The notes: a model not told the origin generated them from the sequence alone. Shown: positions 15,805 to 24,280, counted from the first letter of the stretch. The stretch: DNA of 64,000 bases from OCS155 cluster bacterium AG-422-J23 (GCA_003213625.1 QCMT01000002.1:86152-150151), one strand, 5' to 3'. Translations and numbers: made by a program.

Positions 15805-16793
15805 TTTTTTATTAACCCTCTATCAATAAAGAAATTAATTGTATCAGTTATTGTTTCAATGAAAGGTCTATTTGCGTGACCTAATTCATTTTTGGCGAGT
15901 GTACAAGGTATTAGTTTATGTGCAGTTTTTATTGTATGAATAGTGTCAATCGTCATGAGTCTTGGTTTCTTTGTAAATTTTGACTTTACTATTTCATACG
16001 GAACATTGAAATACATTGAAGATATAGGTAAAGCAGCAAGCAAAGTTCTTCTATCTAATAATTTGCCTATCATTTTTGCAATTTCTGGAAACATCAAAAA
16101 TTCTCCACCTACGAGATAATTTTGACCATTAACTCCTTTTATTGAACAATTGATTGCAGTTTTTGATAAATCTCTTACGTCAACATAGTTATATCCAAAA
16201 TCTATATTCAAAAGCCTCTTTTGGTTTGCAATATCAATCATTGATTGACAATTTAGTCCAGGTTTAAAATCATTGGGACCCATTATTGATGTTGGATGAA
16301 TAATGCTTGCATCCAGATAATTATTTGTAAAATCTAAAACAATTCTTTGACCATCAGCCTTTGAAAGGTCATATGGAATTGACTTAGGATCAGATACGAG
16401 ACTCCTAGATTCATATAAGGGTTCATCCATTGGCTCTCTTTGAAAAGCATCAATAGAAGAAAAATGAACTAATTTTTTTATATTCGCATCTACAGATGCT
16501 TCACATACATTTTTGGTTCCCTCGACATTTATTTTTCTTATTTGATTCTTATATCTTTTATCAAGACTTATGAAAGCAGCTGTATGAAAAACTATCTCAA
16601 CATCTTTAAAAGCTGGCTTCAGAGAATCTTTATCTGTAATATCACCTTTGACTAACTCAATATCTAAATTTTCAAAGGCCCGATAATCTCTGTCAAAATC
16701 TATACACCGTACTTTGTATCCTTGATTAATTAATTCTCGTGAAAGATTTGCTCCAACATGTCCAGATCCACCGGTAATTAATGCGAGAGTCAT
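15801..16793 (-). CDS. NAD(P)-dependent epimerase/dehydratase-type SDR (3-beta-HSD-like)
   Basis: 330 residues. LITGGSGHVGANL is the GxxGxxG Rossmann loop, VKGDITD the adenine-contacting Asp, and YDLSKADGQ the YxxxK active site, preceded by FSSIDAF for the catalytic Ser. The pattern FHTAAFI ... HPTSIMGP resembles dihydroflavonol reductase/3-beta-hydroxysteroid dehydrogenase-like extended SDRs. Substrate unknown. It converges on lysA with a 4-nt overlap and has a leaderless -10 element on the minus strand. Confidence 0.85.
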   Translation of the reverse strand: MTLALITGGSGHVGANLSRELINQGYKVRCIDFDRDYRAFENLDIELVKGDITDKDSLKPAFKDVEIVFHTAAFISLDKRYKNQIRKINVEGTKNVCEASVDANIKKLVHFSSIDAFQREPMDEPLYESRSLVSDPKSIPYDLSKADGQRIVLDFTNNYLDASIIHPTSIMGPNDFKPGLNCQSMIDIANQKRLLNIDFGYNYVDVRDLSKTAINCSIKGVNGQNYLVGGEFLMFPEIAKMIGKLLDRRTLLAALPISSMYFNVPYEIVKSKFTKKPRLMTIDTIHTIKTAHKLIPCTLAKNELGHANRPFIETITDTINFFIDRGLIKN

Positions 16794-16795
16794 AT

Positions 16796-16805
16796 TATTA
16801 TTTTA
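16796..16805. promoter_or_regulatory. Overlapping divergent leaderless -10 elements
   Basis: Minus-strand TAAAAT (16800-16805) ends 6 nt before the ATG at 16793, and plus-strand TATTAT (16796-16801) ends 7 nt before the ATG at 16809. The two start codons are only 15 nt apart, so the divergent promoters physically overlap. Confidence 0.45.
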
Positions 16806-16808
16806 ATT

Positions 16809-17072
16809 ATGGATAATGATGAAAAGCTAATTAGAAAAGCAAAAGCACGTATTGGTTTTAGAATTCACAGTGTAATTTATTTTATTGTTTGTTTAGCACT
16901 AACTCTATTTGATATATTTATCGACTCTACTGGTGCGAATTGGTGGTATTTTGTTGTTGGTGGTTGGGGTATCGGTTTGCTTTCACATTTTGTAGGTATT
17001 ACTAGCAACAGCCTTTTTTCGGTTGAAAAAGAGGTTGAGAGATTAAAGAACGATAGTAAAGATAGATATTAA
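16809..17072 (+). CDS. 2TM-domain small membrane protein
   Basis: 87 residues: a charged N-terminus with AKARIGFRIHSVIYFIVC (first helix), then NWWYFVVGGWGIGLLSHFVG (second helix), then an acidic amphipathic tail. This is the 2TM domain found alone or fused to histidine kinases in many bacteria. Role unknown. Confidence 0.8.
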   Translation: MDNDEKLIRKAKARIGFRIHSVIYFIVCLALTLFDIFIDSTGANWWYFVVGGWGIGLLSHFVGITSNSLFSVEKEVERLKNDSKDRY

Positions 17073-17078
17073 AACTTT

Positions 17079-17264
17079 TTAATCGTCACCAAAAAACATT
17101 TGATTTCCACCGTATGGAATTTCCTCATCTTTTGAATAAATTTCTACGAAACGTTGTTTGATTTCTTTTACTTTGTCAATAAGTCCAATTTTTTTTAAAT
17201 AGTTATAAGGAGCTCTGAAAACCCTATCTTCAAACTCTAAAAATTTTGATACTTTTTCGCTCAT
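17079..17264 (-). CDS. Small soluble hypothetical protein (61 aa)
   Basis: MSEKVSKFLEFEDRVFRAP onward is highly charged and helical, with a C-terminal YGGNQMFFGDD. No recognised family. It converges on the 2TM gene with a 6-nt gap, which fits the packing of real genes here. Confidence 0.5.
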   Translation of the reverse strand: MSEKVSKFLEFEDRVFRAPYNYLKKIGLIDKVKEIKQRFVEIYSKDEEIPYGGNQMFFGDD

Positions 17265-17377
17265 TGTTTTAAAAATAGTAGCATTTAGCTGAATTTACTA
17301 AAACTTTTAGAATATAAATTTTTAGTAAAAAGGAAAATTAAGGGTTTATGAACAAAAAAGTCAACTTTTATTAGGTA

Positions 17378-17383
17378 TATACT
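17378..17383 (+). promoter_or_regulatory. Leaderless -10 element (TATACT) of the 17390 lipoprotein
   Basis: TATACT ends 6 nt before the ATG at 17390. Confidence 0.5.
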
Positions 17384-17389
17384 TCTATT

Positions 17390-18835
17390 ATGAGGAAATT
17401 TTTAATTTTTATATTATTTTTATCTTTTTGTGGAGGAACCTCAGAATCGCAGCGAACCTCAGAACAATCAGAAAGCAATGAAGCTACACAACAATCAGAA
17501 AGCAATGAAGCTACACAACAATCAGAAAGCAATGAAGCTACACAAAAATCAGAAAGCAATGAAGCTACACAACAATCAGAAAGCAATGAAGCTACACAAC
17601 AATCAGAAAGCAATGAAGCTACACAACAATCAGAAAGCAATGAAGCTACACAACAATCAGAAAGCAATGAAGCTACACAACAATCAGAATCGCAGCGAAC
17701 CTCAGAACAATCAGAAAGCAATGAAGCTACACAACAATCAGAAAGCAATGAAGCTACACAACAATCAGAAAGCAATGAAGCTACACAAAAGGAAGAAGAA
17801 TTAATAGATCACATGACTCTAGTTGACTATCCAGCAAAACTTTATTTTGCAGGAGATATCCCAACCGAAGTTCATAGTCGAGTAGAGTATGCCTTTTCAA
17901 TAATTCAAGAAAAACTCGGAAAATATCCTGTTGAAATCTATTTTGTAGGAACTGATGAAAGTGAAAAAGACAATCTATCCAATCTATTTTGTACTAATCG
18001 AGAAGAGGCCGGTAATTTTGATCCAAATGACCTCCAATTTAATTTTCAAGATTTTGACGATTGTATAAATTTTATCGATGAAAGATATTTTTCAGAGTAC
18101 CTTCGAAGTGGTCTAGAAACCGAACAAAGAGGATATCAAGCCAGTGGCAATAAAGGCCATAATGGTCAATTTGAACAAAGGTACCATTTGCTTGTTTGGT
18201 CAAAGCCAATAGGGTTCGAAGTTGAAAATGGTGAGGGATACAACATAGAATTTAGAGGGGTATTCCATGAATATTGGCATGTATTTCAAATGGCTCATAT
18301 GGATTTTTATAATTGTTCTGATAAAGATGTTCGATCAACATGTAATTTTGATTTTGATTCAATTGACTATCTTATTGGGGGTACGTGGCTTCAAGAAGGA
18401 ACAGCAGTATTTAAAGAAATAACGATTTTACATGAGCAGATTAAGATAGGTAATCTTAAAAATATTCAAGGAGACATATTACAAGATTTCAATAATCAAT
18501 ATTTTGACGGGCAAAGAGTAATGGAGCAGTGTCCAGGAATGTCAATAAGAGACATAACCTACAGAGATCCATGTAGCCAGGCTGTTTATGGATGGGGAGC
18601 TTGGGCAGCTGCTTACCTGACTCATAAAGTAAATGATCCTTATGTTTTTGAAAATGTATATTATCCAGAATTAAAAGAATTAGGTGATCCAGAACTTGTA
18701 TTTGCTAATACATTTGGCATGACAAGAGATGAATTTTTCGCTGAATTTGATTCATGGATCTATCTTTCAGAGGAGGAAAGGAAAATTGTAATCCCTGCTG
18801 TGGAAGAAAATACAGGAAGGTTGTATTACCCTTAA
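17390..18835 (+). CDS. HEXXH metallopeptidase-like lipoprotein with 9-residue repeat stalk
   Basis: 481 residues. MRKFLIFILFLSFCGG is a lipoprotein signal (Cys 14). Residues 18-134 are 13 tandem 9-residue units (SESNEATQQ or SESQRTSEQ), a flexible hydrophilic stalk. The globular domain has FHEYWHVFQ (HEXXH at 293-297) and WLQEGTAVF (Glu 336), the spacing of gluzincin-type zinc peptidases. Four to six cysteines in this domain suggest disulfides. It is a paralog of 19632-20696 (HEYFH, WFAEGGAEY). Probably a membrane-anchored, surface-facing zinc peptidase; activity unproven. Confidence 0.8.
   Translation: MRKFLIFILFLSFCGGTSESQRTSEQSESNEATQQSESNEATQQSESNEATQKSESNEATQQSESNEATQQSESNEATQQSESNEATQQSESNEATQQSESQRTSEQSESNEATQQSESNEATQQSESNEATQKEEELIDHMTLVDYPAKLYFAGDIPTEVHSRVEYAFSIIQEKLGKYPVEIYFVGTDESEKDNLSNLFCTNREEAGNFDPNDLQFNFQDFDDCINFIDERYFSEYLRSGLETEQRGYQASGNKGHNGQFEQRYHLLVWSKPIGFEVENGEGYNIEFRGVFHEYWHVFQMAHMDFYNCSDKDVRSTCNFDFDSIDYLIGGTWLQEGTAVFKEITILHEQIKIGNLKNIQGDILQDFNNQYFDGQRVMEQCPGMSIRDITYRDPCSQAVYGWGAWAAAYLTHKVNDPYVFENVYYPELKELGDPELVFANTFGMTRDEFFAEFDSWIYLSEEERKIVIPAVEENTGRLYYP
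17441..17791 (+). repeat. 27-bp coding tandem repeat, 13 units
   Basis: Thirteen in-frame 27-bp units encode 9-residue repeats. The order is SESQRTSEQ, two SESNEATQQ, SESNEATQK, five SESNEATQQ, then SESQRTSEQ, two SESNEATQQ and SESNEATQK again, so a four-unit block is itself duplicated at both ends. Unit length is a multiple of three, so slippage keeps the frame. Confidence 0.95.
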
Positions 18836-18860
18836 ACATCAAGGCTTTCGTCTTTAATTT

Positions 18861-19526
18861 ATGAAAGATATAAGAATAACTGAAAATCATCCTATAAAAA
18901 AAAGATATATCTTAGGACCCTTGGGAAGGGTAATTCTAAAATTAATTAATTGGGATATCGTTGGTAACCTTCCAGATAACAAAAAAATAATTATCGCCTC
19001 AGCACCGCACTCTTCTTCTTTTGATAGTATTTATGCATTTTTTGTCTGCATGGCGTCGGACTTAAAATTTTATTTTTTAGGATCTATATCTATGTTTACA
19101 AGAATTGTTGTACCAATTCCCTTTAAAAAGAACCCGGATAAACTAGGAATTCCACATCCTTTTGGCTTGATACAGAAAAAAATAATGATGAATTTTGGCG
19201 GAATACCAGTGTGGAGAACAAAGTCAACAGGGGTTACACAGCAAGTTATTGATGAACTAAAAACAAAAGATAAATTCATTTTATATTTAACTGTTGAAGG
19301 TCTAATGCATACAAACAAAACAATCAAAAGTGGTTTTTATTATATAGGAAAAGAACTTGATGCCAGTATTGTTCCTACAAAAATCGACTACAAAAATAGA
19401 AGATTTGAACTTATGGAGGAATATATTCTTACAGAATCACTAGAAAATGACAAAAATGCACTAATGAATGTCTATCACATGGTTGAAGGTAGAAATAAAA
19501 CATTTTACAAACCAGAGAACAAATAA
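18861..19526 (+). CDS. Lysophospholipid acyltransferase-like protein (PlsC fold)
   Basis: 221 residues. IIIASAPHSSSFDSIYAFF contains the Hx4D motif, MMNFGGIPVWRTKS the substrate-binding motif and LYLTVEGLMHTNK the E-G motif. It is a clear paralog of 7254-7922. A weak hydrophobic N-terminal region may attach it to the membrane. It follows the peptidase gene by 25 nt without a recognisable promoter, so it is probably cotranscribed with it and with the small membrane protein that follows. Confidence 0.8.
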   Translation: MKDIRITENHPIKKRYILGPLGRVILKLINWDIVGNLPDNKKIIIASAPHSSSFDSIYAFFVCMASDLKFYFLGSISMFTRIVVPIPFKKNPDKLGIPHPFGLIQKKIMMNFGGIPVWRTKSTGVTQQVIDELKTKDKFILYLTVEGLMHTNKTIKSGFYYIGKELDASIVPTKIDYKNRRFELMEEYILTESLENDKNALMNVYHMVEGRNKTFYKPENK

Positions 19527-19527
19527 A

Positions 19528-19665
19528 TTGTTAGTTATATTTCTTATAATTGTTGCTTCTATTTTTTTGATAGGTAATTTTCCCAACCTTTCAATATTTA
19601 TAGGTATCATTGGTGTTGTGTTAGGAGTCAATTGGCTAATAAAAAACAGCAAATATTACGAATAA
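19528..19665 (+). CDS. Small two-helix membrane protein (45 aa)
   Basis: TTG start one base after the acyltransferase stop gives LLVIFLIIVASIFLIGNF, a short loop, then LSIFIGIIGVVLGVNWLI and a polar tail: two helices. An ATG at 19468 in the same frame lies inside the acyltransferase gene and is unlikely. Its end overlaps the start of the next lipoprotein by 34 nt. Confidence 0.5.
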   Translation: MLVIFLIIVASIFLIGNFPNLSIFIGIIGVVLGVNWLIKNSKYYE

Positions 19666-20696
19666 ATAAATTAATAATATTTCTTTTAATTTTCTCTTTT
19701 TGTGGAGGAGGATCCGAGACTTCTGAAACCGTAGAAGAAGCTCAAGACACAACTACAACCACAGAAGCTCAAGACACAACTACAACCACAGAAGTTCAAG
19801 ACACAAGCACATTTGAATCCTGGGCAAATATTAAAGGCCCTCCAATGATCTACGCGGCTTCGGATGTTTCTCAATCAACTATAGATAAAACTTTAAAGTG
19901 GTACGAGATAGCTTCTTCAGCATGGGGAGAATTTGGCCCAGCCGAAATATGGATTGTTGGGAACAGTAAAGAGACAGTATCAGACTTAGAAGATCTTTGG
20001 TGTGATATTAGAACAGAAAAAGATAAAAAATGGAACAAAGAATGGGATTGTGCAAATGAGTATTGGTCACCATTTGCTAGATATGTTGATGATGGAGGAG
20101 CAGCTGTTTCAACATATTATCGAGACTATATTGATTATCACTTCTTTCTTGTAACTATGGGTCCAAAATATCCTTCTCCAGACGAAGATGATTACAAAGT
20201 TGTTACAATGCATGAGTATTTTCACATTTATCAACATGCACATATATCAAATATTGACGATGAGGGCCCTAGTAGTGCTATACGTGACGAAAAAATGGGT
20301 GGTGCTGACAAACCTTGGTTCGCAGAAGGTGGAGCAGAGTACATGGCACAACTTTTATATTCAAGGCAACCTAATGTCAGGTCCAACTATTTAAAAGAAA
20401 TTATGGATAGAAAAGCTTACAGTATTGGAGAGTATCTTGATTATGGAAAACCTTTAAAAGACCTTACTTATAGTGATCCAGTACAAACCTACGATATAGG
20501 TACTTGGCTAGTTGCATATATAGTTGATAAAGTTGGAGAAGAAACTTTTAGGGTTAATTTTTACAAAGATCTTGATGGCCTTGGATTCGAAGAATCATTT
20601 AAAAAACATTTTGGTATGGGAAGCGATCAATTAATCAGTGAATTTGACGAATGGATTAAGCAACCTGTAGATGAATTATTAAAAATCATACCTTAA
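19632..20696 (+). CDS. HEXXH metallopeptidase-like lipoprotein, paralog 2
   Basis: 354 residues from a TTG, the only usable start in frame ahead of the signal peptide (KLIIFLLIFSFCGGG, lipidated Cys). A short repeat linker follows (AQDTTTTTE twice, then VQDTSTFES), again of 9-residue period though unrelated in sequence to the stalk of 17390-18835. MHEYFHIYQ (HEXXH at 194-198) and WFAEGGAEY (Glu 232) make the zinc site. Predicted extracytoplasmic zinc peptidase. Overlap with the upstream small ORF suggests translational coupling. Confidence 0.78.
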   Translation: MANKKQQILRINKLIIFLLIFSFCGGGSETSETVEEAQDTTTTTEAQDTTTTTEVQDTSTFESWANIKGPPMIYAASDVSQSTIDKTLKWYEIASSAWGEFGPAEIWIVGNSKETVSDLEDLWCDIRTEKDKKWNKEWDCANEYWSPFARYVDDGGAAVSTYYRDYIDYHFFLVTMGPKYPSPDEDDYKVVTMHEYFHIYQHAHISNIDDEGPSSAIRDEKMGGADKPWFAEGGAEYMAQLLYSRQPNVRSNYLKEIMDRKAYSIGEYLDYGKPLKDLTYSDPVQTYDIGTWLVAYIVDKVGEETFRVNFYKDLDGLGFEESFKKHFGMGSDQLISEFDEWIKQPVDELLKIIP

Positions 20697-20914
20697 CGAT
20701 ATTTATCAAAAAAACCTTTCCTATACGCGTAGTAAGTAACTGCACTTAAGACTATCCCAGAAAAGAATGGAGGGATTCTTACTAGAAATAATATAAATGC
20801 AATACCAGCAATTGTATAGTCAACGTATCTCCAAAACTTATTCGATAATTTAGGTAGTAGATTAAACAGCCTAAGTACAAGAATTACTGCAACAAAGACA
20901 ATTAGATAATACAT
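20693..20914 (-). CDS. Small membrane protein (73 aa)
   Basis: MYYLIVFVAVILVLRLFNLL (helix 1), YTIAGIAFILFLVRI (helix 2) and PPFFSGIVLSAVTYYAYRKG (helix 3) with a basic tail. No family recognised. It converges on the peptidase gene with a 4-nt overlap. Confidence 0.55.
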   Translation of the reverse strand: MYYLIVFVAVILVLRLFNLLPKLSNKFWRYVDYTIAGIAFILFLVRIPPFFSGIVLSAVTYYAYRKGFFDKYR

Positions 20915-20954
20915 AGTATAAATTAAAGCACTTCAGGAATTACAATCAAATTAC

Positions 20955-21800
20955 ATGGATAAGGTTGTTGTAATCACCGGTGCAAATTCAGGGATTGGAT
21001 ATGCAGCTGCAAAAATATACGAAAGTAAAGGGTATTTTGTAGTTTTGGGATGTAGGAATGAAGAAAAAGGAATAGCTACTGAAAAAGAGATTGGTAAAAA
21101 TTCAAAATTTATAAAACTGGATATGACCGACTATGAAAGTATTGATAATTTTTACAATAACCTAACTAATAATTTTAAAAATATTGATATTTTTTATAGT
21201 AACGCTGGAATAATGTATGTTCCTTTTTCAAAAACTAAAGAAGGTCTTGAATCCACACTGGCAACTAACTATTTTGGCTCAACCTACTTAACTCTAATGA
21301 TGTTGGATCTAATGAAGAATGTTGTGAACTCTAGAATTGTCCAAATTTCAAGTATCGCAATGTATTTTATAAAGGAGATGAGATACGAGAGGCTAGAAGA
21401 TGAGTCCATATATAGTCCCTGGACTTGGTACAACTATTCAAACCTATATAGAACAATGTTTTCATTTGAACTCGATAAAAAAATAACAAATTTTGAAACA
21501 GATGTTGTAGTTGCTCACCCAGGGGTTACTAGATCAAGACTATACAGAAGGAGTAATCCAAGCTTGAGCTATAAAATAATCGATAAATTTAAGACAAATG
21601 TATCTACAGGAGTAGCTCCTGTGATTGAAGCAAGCACAACAGCTGAATTAAAAAAGGAAAGAGTTTATGCTCCAAAAATAATTCATCAATATGGAAAACC
21701 TTCAACATATAAAGCAAACAAACTTGCCTATAACCTTCAAGAGAGAGAAACATTATGGAACTATACTTTAGATAAAATTGGGATGAAAGATATCTTGTGA
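20955..21800 (+). CDS. Short-chain dehydrogenase/reductase with altered catalytic motif
   Basis: 281 residues. VVITGANSGIGYAAA is the TGxxxGIG cofactor loop, FYSNAGIMYVP the NAG motif and VQISSIAMYF the catalytic Ser. The overall order resembles retinol dehydrogenase/protochlorophyllide-reductase-like SDRs. The expected YxxxK reads Y159-N-Y-S-N163, so the catalytic lysine is Asn. Either the enzyme works differently or it is a binding protein. A possible -10 (TACAAT) lies 8 nt upstream of the ATG. cutA overlaps its stop. Confidence 0.8.
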   Translation: MDKVVVITGANSGIGYAAAKIYESKGYFVVLGCRNEEKGIATEKEIGKNSKFIKLDMTDYESIDNFYNNLTNNFKNIDIFYSNAGIMYVPFSKTKEGLESTLATNYFGSTYLTLMMLDLMKNVVNSRIVQISSIAMYFIKEMRYERLEDESIYSPWTWYNYSNLYRTMFSFELDKKITNFETDVVVAHPGVTRSRLYRRSNPSLSYKIIDKFKTNVSTGVAPVIEASTTAELKKERVYAPKIIHQYGKPSTYKANKLAYNLQERETLWNYTLDKIGMKDIL

Positions 21801-22102
21801 TAATAATTCAAACAACAATTGGATCCGAAGAAGACGCAAGAGAGTTAACAAATTATCTTGTCAACAAACAACTTATTGCATGTGGGACCTTTACCAAAAT
21901 TCAATCCATTTACAAATGGGAAGGGAAAATACAACAAGAATCTGAATATGAAATTAATCTTTACTCAAAAGAGTCACTACATGATCAGTTGATTGAAACA
22001 TTACAAGAAAAGCACACTTATGAACTTCCAAAGATTACTACGATAAAACCCACTTATACTTTGCCTGAATATGATGATTGGGTAAATAAAGAAACTATTT
22101 AA
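21797..22102 (+). CDS. cutA: CutA divalent-cation tolerance protein
   Basis: 101 residues beginning at a GTG that overlaps the SDR stop by 4 nt. IIIQTTIGSEEDARELTNYLV, LIACGTFTKIQSIYKWEGKI and YELPKITTIKPT match the CutA1 trimer family in order, including the conserved ACG...W.G core and the E-L-P segment. Small trimeric cytoplasmic protein linked to copper and other metal tolerance; molecular role not settled. Confidence 0.9.
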   Translation: MIIIQTTIGSEEDARELTNYLVNKQLIACGTFTKIQSIYKWEGKIQQESEYEINLYSKESLHDQLIETLQEKHTYELPKITTIKPTYTLPEYDDWVNKETI

Positions 22103-22581
22103 TTATTGTCTCGAAGATATCCAAAAATACTATATTCATCGAGATTTATACTTCTTTCGTTATTTTTATCCAAAGCAGCAACTATTTGAGCTCTATGTTC
22201 TGTAGCATGAAATATCATCATAGATAATATAACCGAGACTTTTCCAGAACTTTCTCCCTTTGACGTTTCAAACGTAACCTCTTCATCTTCTCTGTAAGAC
22301 TGTTCAATTAAATCTTTATCGATATTTTCAAGTGCATCGATTAGATCATCAATTAAATCTGGACTCTCCATATCAAATTCAATTTTAGAAAATGGTTTTT
22401 CTTGCAGCCTTTGACTATATAAATATGATGCAGTAACAATATGAACCATAATTGTTCTAACTGTCCATTCTTTATCAATGACATAGTAATCCAGTACTTC
22501 TGGGTCAAGTTTTTTTATCTCTTTGTAGATCTCTTGGTTTGCCCAAGCCATATGTTTTGTTAAAAGTTCAATAGAAATCAT
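22099..22581 (-). CDS. DinB-family (four-helix bundle) protein
   Basis: 160 residues. LLTKHMAWANQEIYKEI at the start, EWTVRTIMVHIVTASYLYSQRL in the middle and MMIFHATEHRAQIVAAL near the end give the three-histidine metal site of the DinB/YfiT-like bundle. Members include mycothiol- or bacillithiol-dependent transferases and uncharacterised damage-inducible proteins. Its start overlaps the upstream gene 22578-22874 by 4 nt. Confidence 0.82.
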   Translation of the reverse strand: MISIELLTKHMAWANQEIYKEIKKLDPEVLDYYVIDKEWTVRTIMVHIVTASYLYSQRLQEKPFSKIEFDMESPDLIDDLIDALENIDKDLIEQSYREDEEVTFETSKGESSGKVSVILSMMIFHATEHRAQIVAALDKNNERSINLDEYSIFGYLRDNN

Positions 22582-22874
22582 TCTGACTCAAGTCTATTTA
22601 ATCTTATATGAATATCATCTATTTTTTTAGATAGTTCTTGAATGTCATCAACATTTTTTGCAGACCTTAGATAACGATCATTCTGCCATTTTAAACCCCA
22701 TTTTGTTAAACCGATGCTGAAGACACCCAGGGGTACAACTACAAAAAGACCTGATAGTTCTCTACTAAATGCTACTCCTAAAAACATAAATCCAAAAAGT
22801 AAGTACATGAATGACATAATTACTTTTTCCATTGTTCTTGTAATTTTTTTTTCTTTCGTTTCTTCAGAATTCAT
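22578..22874 (-). CDS. Small membrane protein with C-terminal coiled coil
   Basis: 98 residues. Two hydrophobic segments (KVIMSFMYLLFGFMFLGVAF and LFVVVPLGVFSIGLTKWGL), then a charged heptad-like tail ending IDDIHIRLNRLESE. No family recognised. Operon with the DinB-like gene. Confidence 0.55.
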   Translation of the reverse strand: MNSEETKEKKITRTMEKVIMSFMYLLFGFMFLGVAFSRELSGLFVVVPLGVFSIGLTKWGLKWQNDRYLRSAKNVDDIQELSKKIDDIHIRLNRLESE

Positions 22875-22895
22875 ACTTAAAGAATACCTGCGATT

Positions 22896-22901
22896 TAAAA
22901 T
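22896..22901 (+). promoter_or_regulatory. Leaderless -10 element (TAAAAT) of arsC
   Basis: TAAAAT ends 6 nt before the ATG at 22908. Confidence 0.5.
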
Positions 22902-22907
22902 AGAATC

Positions 22908-23312
22908 ATGAAAATTATTGTCCTCTGTACGGGAAACTCATGTAGGTCTCAGATTGCTGAAGGATTACTTAAATCAAAATATCCAGGTTACGAGATACAT
23001 TCAGCTGGAACAAAACCAGAGATAAACGTCAACCCTTATGCAATAAGAGCCATGAAAGATGCAAACATTGATATATCTAACAACTATCCAAAATTAGTGG
23101 ATGATTTTGTTGATCAAGAGTTCGATTATGTACTTACAGTCTGTGATTCTGCAAATGAAATTTGTCCAACATTTCACAATGCAAAAAATAAAATACATAA
23201 CTCTTTTGAGGACCCAAGCAAAGACTCATATGAATCAGACGAGCATGCTATGGAAATATATAATCAAACTGTCAAAGATATAAGTAATTGGATTGAACAA
23301 TTAGATTTTTAA
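22908..23312 (+). CDS. arsC: Thioredoxin-coupled arsenate reductase (LMW-PTP fold)
   Basis: 134 residues. CTGNSCRS is the phosphatase-type P-loop with Cys 7 and Arg 13. Cys 79 and Cys 86 (TVCDSANEICPTFH) are the resolving pair, with the same spacing as Cys10/82/89 of the staphylococcal ArsC. FEDPS supplies the acid loop. It reduces arsenate to arsenite using thioredoxin. No ars transporter or ArsR gene is adjacent, so it stands alone here. Confidence 0.88.
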   Translation: MKIIVLCTGNSCRSQIAEGLLKSKYPGYEIHSAGTKPEINVNPYAIRAMKDANIDISNNYPKLVDDFVDQEFDYVLTVCDSANEICPTFHNAKNKIHNSFEDPSKDSYESDEHAMEIYNQTVKDISNWIEQLDF

Positions 23313-24280
23313 TTTAAGTAGTTCTCAGTTCTATAAAGCTTAAAAAATGAAAAGGTTGCAGCCGAACATAGTAGATGCCATACCATATGGGCTTGTAACC
23401 ACGAGTCGGGATTGCACCAAGGATGATCTGGAACTCCTGTTTCCCATATAAGTAAGGCACCAAAGAAGGAGAGAAATCCTAAGAAAAACCAAGGAGAGTA
23501 TTTTATTTCAGATGGTTTATTTAAATTTGGAATTAATGCTGGAGCAAAATAAAGTAGCATTTCCCAATTATTCTGGAAGTTTTGAAAAGACTCTATTACA
23601 GGACTTCCAAAAAGTTGCTGAATAACTAATACTGAAATACCTGAACTAATTCTTCCATAAATGTTTGGAAACTTTACAACTATTTCAGTAGCTATCCAAA
23701 GCCCAATACTCAATTCGAACAAACTTATTCCAACCCCAAATCCTCCATTCAAAAACCATGAATCAAAGGCATATACTGTAACCAGTAAAAAGTAAAGAAC
23801 AAGATACACTCTTGTTGAAAAACCAATAAGTTTTTTTAGGTTGTAAATCCATAAGATAACTATGTACATAATCATTGATAAATTATCAAGCCATGCACCA
23901 AATTCAGTATTTGTTCCATGCATTGCCATTGAACCTGGTCCGAGAAAAGTTGAAGCCCCGGCATAAATAACTGCAATACTTGGAGAGCCAAACATAGTAA
24001 TTCCATTGTCAGAAGTTGCATCTTGAGACAATTTATAGAACATATAAAGACCAACAATTACAAATCCCAAATTTCCTAATGTATTTGAAGGTTCTCTAAG
24101 TAAACCATCGCTTACACGTTCACACCATCTTGAAACTTCCCCTATAGCATTTTCATTTGAAGCTCTATCACCCCAGCCATCAATACCAAAGAGTATATAA
24201 ATAATGAAGAATCCAAAGACGGATGAAATAGCAACTTTTAAAGGAAAATAATTTTTAAGGTTATTTTTTGGATTCATCAA
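23309..24280 (-). CDS. Ceramidase-like (CREST superfamily) membrane protein
   Basis: 323 residues, seven to nine spans. GSMAMHGTNTEFGAWLDNLSMIMYI provides the first His/Ser...Asp cluster and WCNPDSWLQAHMVWHLLCSAATF the C-terminal WCxPxS-x-Q-x-H-x3-H cluster, which together bind zinc in alkaline ceramidases and related CREST hydrolases. Likely an intramembrane amidase or hydrolase acting on lipid amides. Its first bases overlap the 3' end of the 24261 gene, so the two share a transcript. Confidence 0.82.
   Translation of the reverse strand: MMNPKNNLKNYFPLKVAISSVFGFFIIYILFGIDGWGDRASNENAIGEVSRWCERVSDGLLREPSNTLGNLGFVIVGLYMFYKLSQDATSDNGITMFGSPSIAVIYAGASTFLGPGSMAMHGTNTEFGAWLDNLSMIMYIVILWIYNLKKLIGFSTRVYLVLYFLLVTVYAFDSWFLNGGFGVGISLFELSIGLWIATEIVVKFPNIYGRISSGISVLVIQQLFGSPVIESFQNFQNNWEMLLYFAPALIPNLNKPSEIKYSPWFFLGFLSFFGALLIWETGVPDHPWCNPDSWLQAHMVWHLLCSAATFSFFKLYRTENYLN

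Noticed and set aside
17371..17775. Reverse-strand ORF across the repeat array (Ser/Cys/Asp-rich repeats)
   Set aside because: It is the complement of the 27-bp repeats and exists only because the unit length is a multiple of three.
17430..17804. Forward alternative-frame ORF across the repeat array (Asn/Lys/Gln-rich repeats)
   Set aside because: Same reason: it is another frame of the repeats, without a signal peptide or downstream domain.
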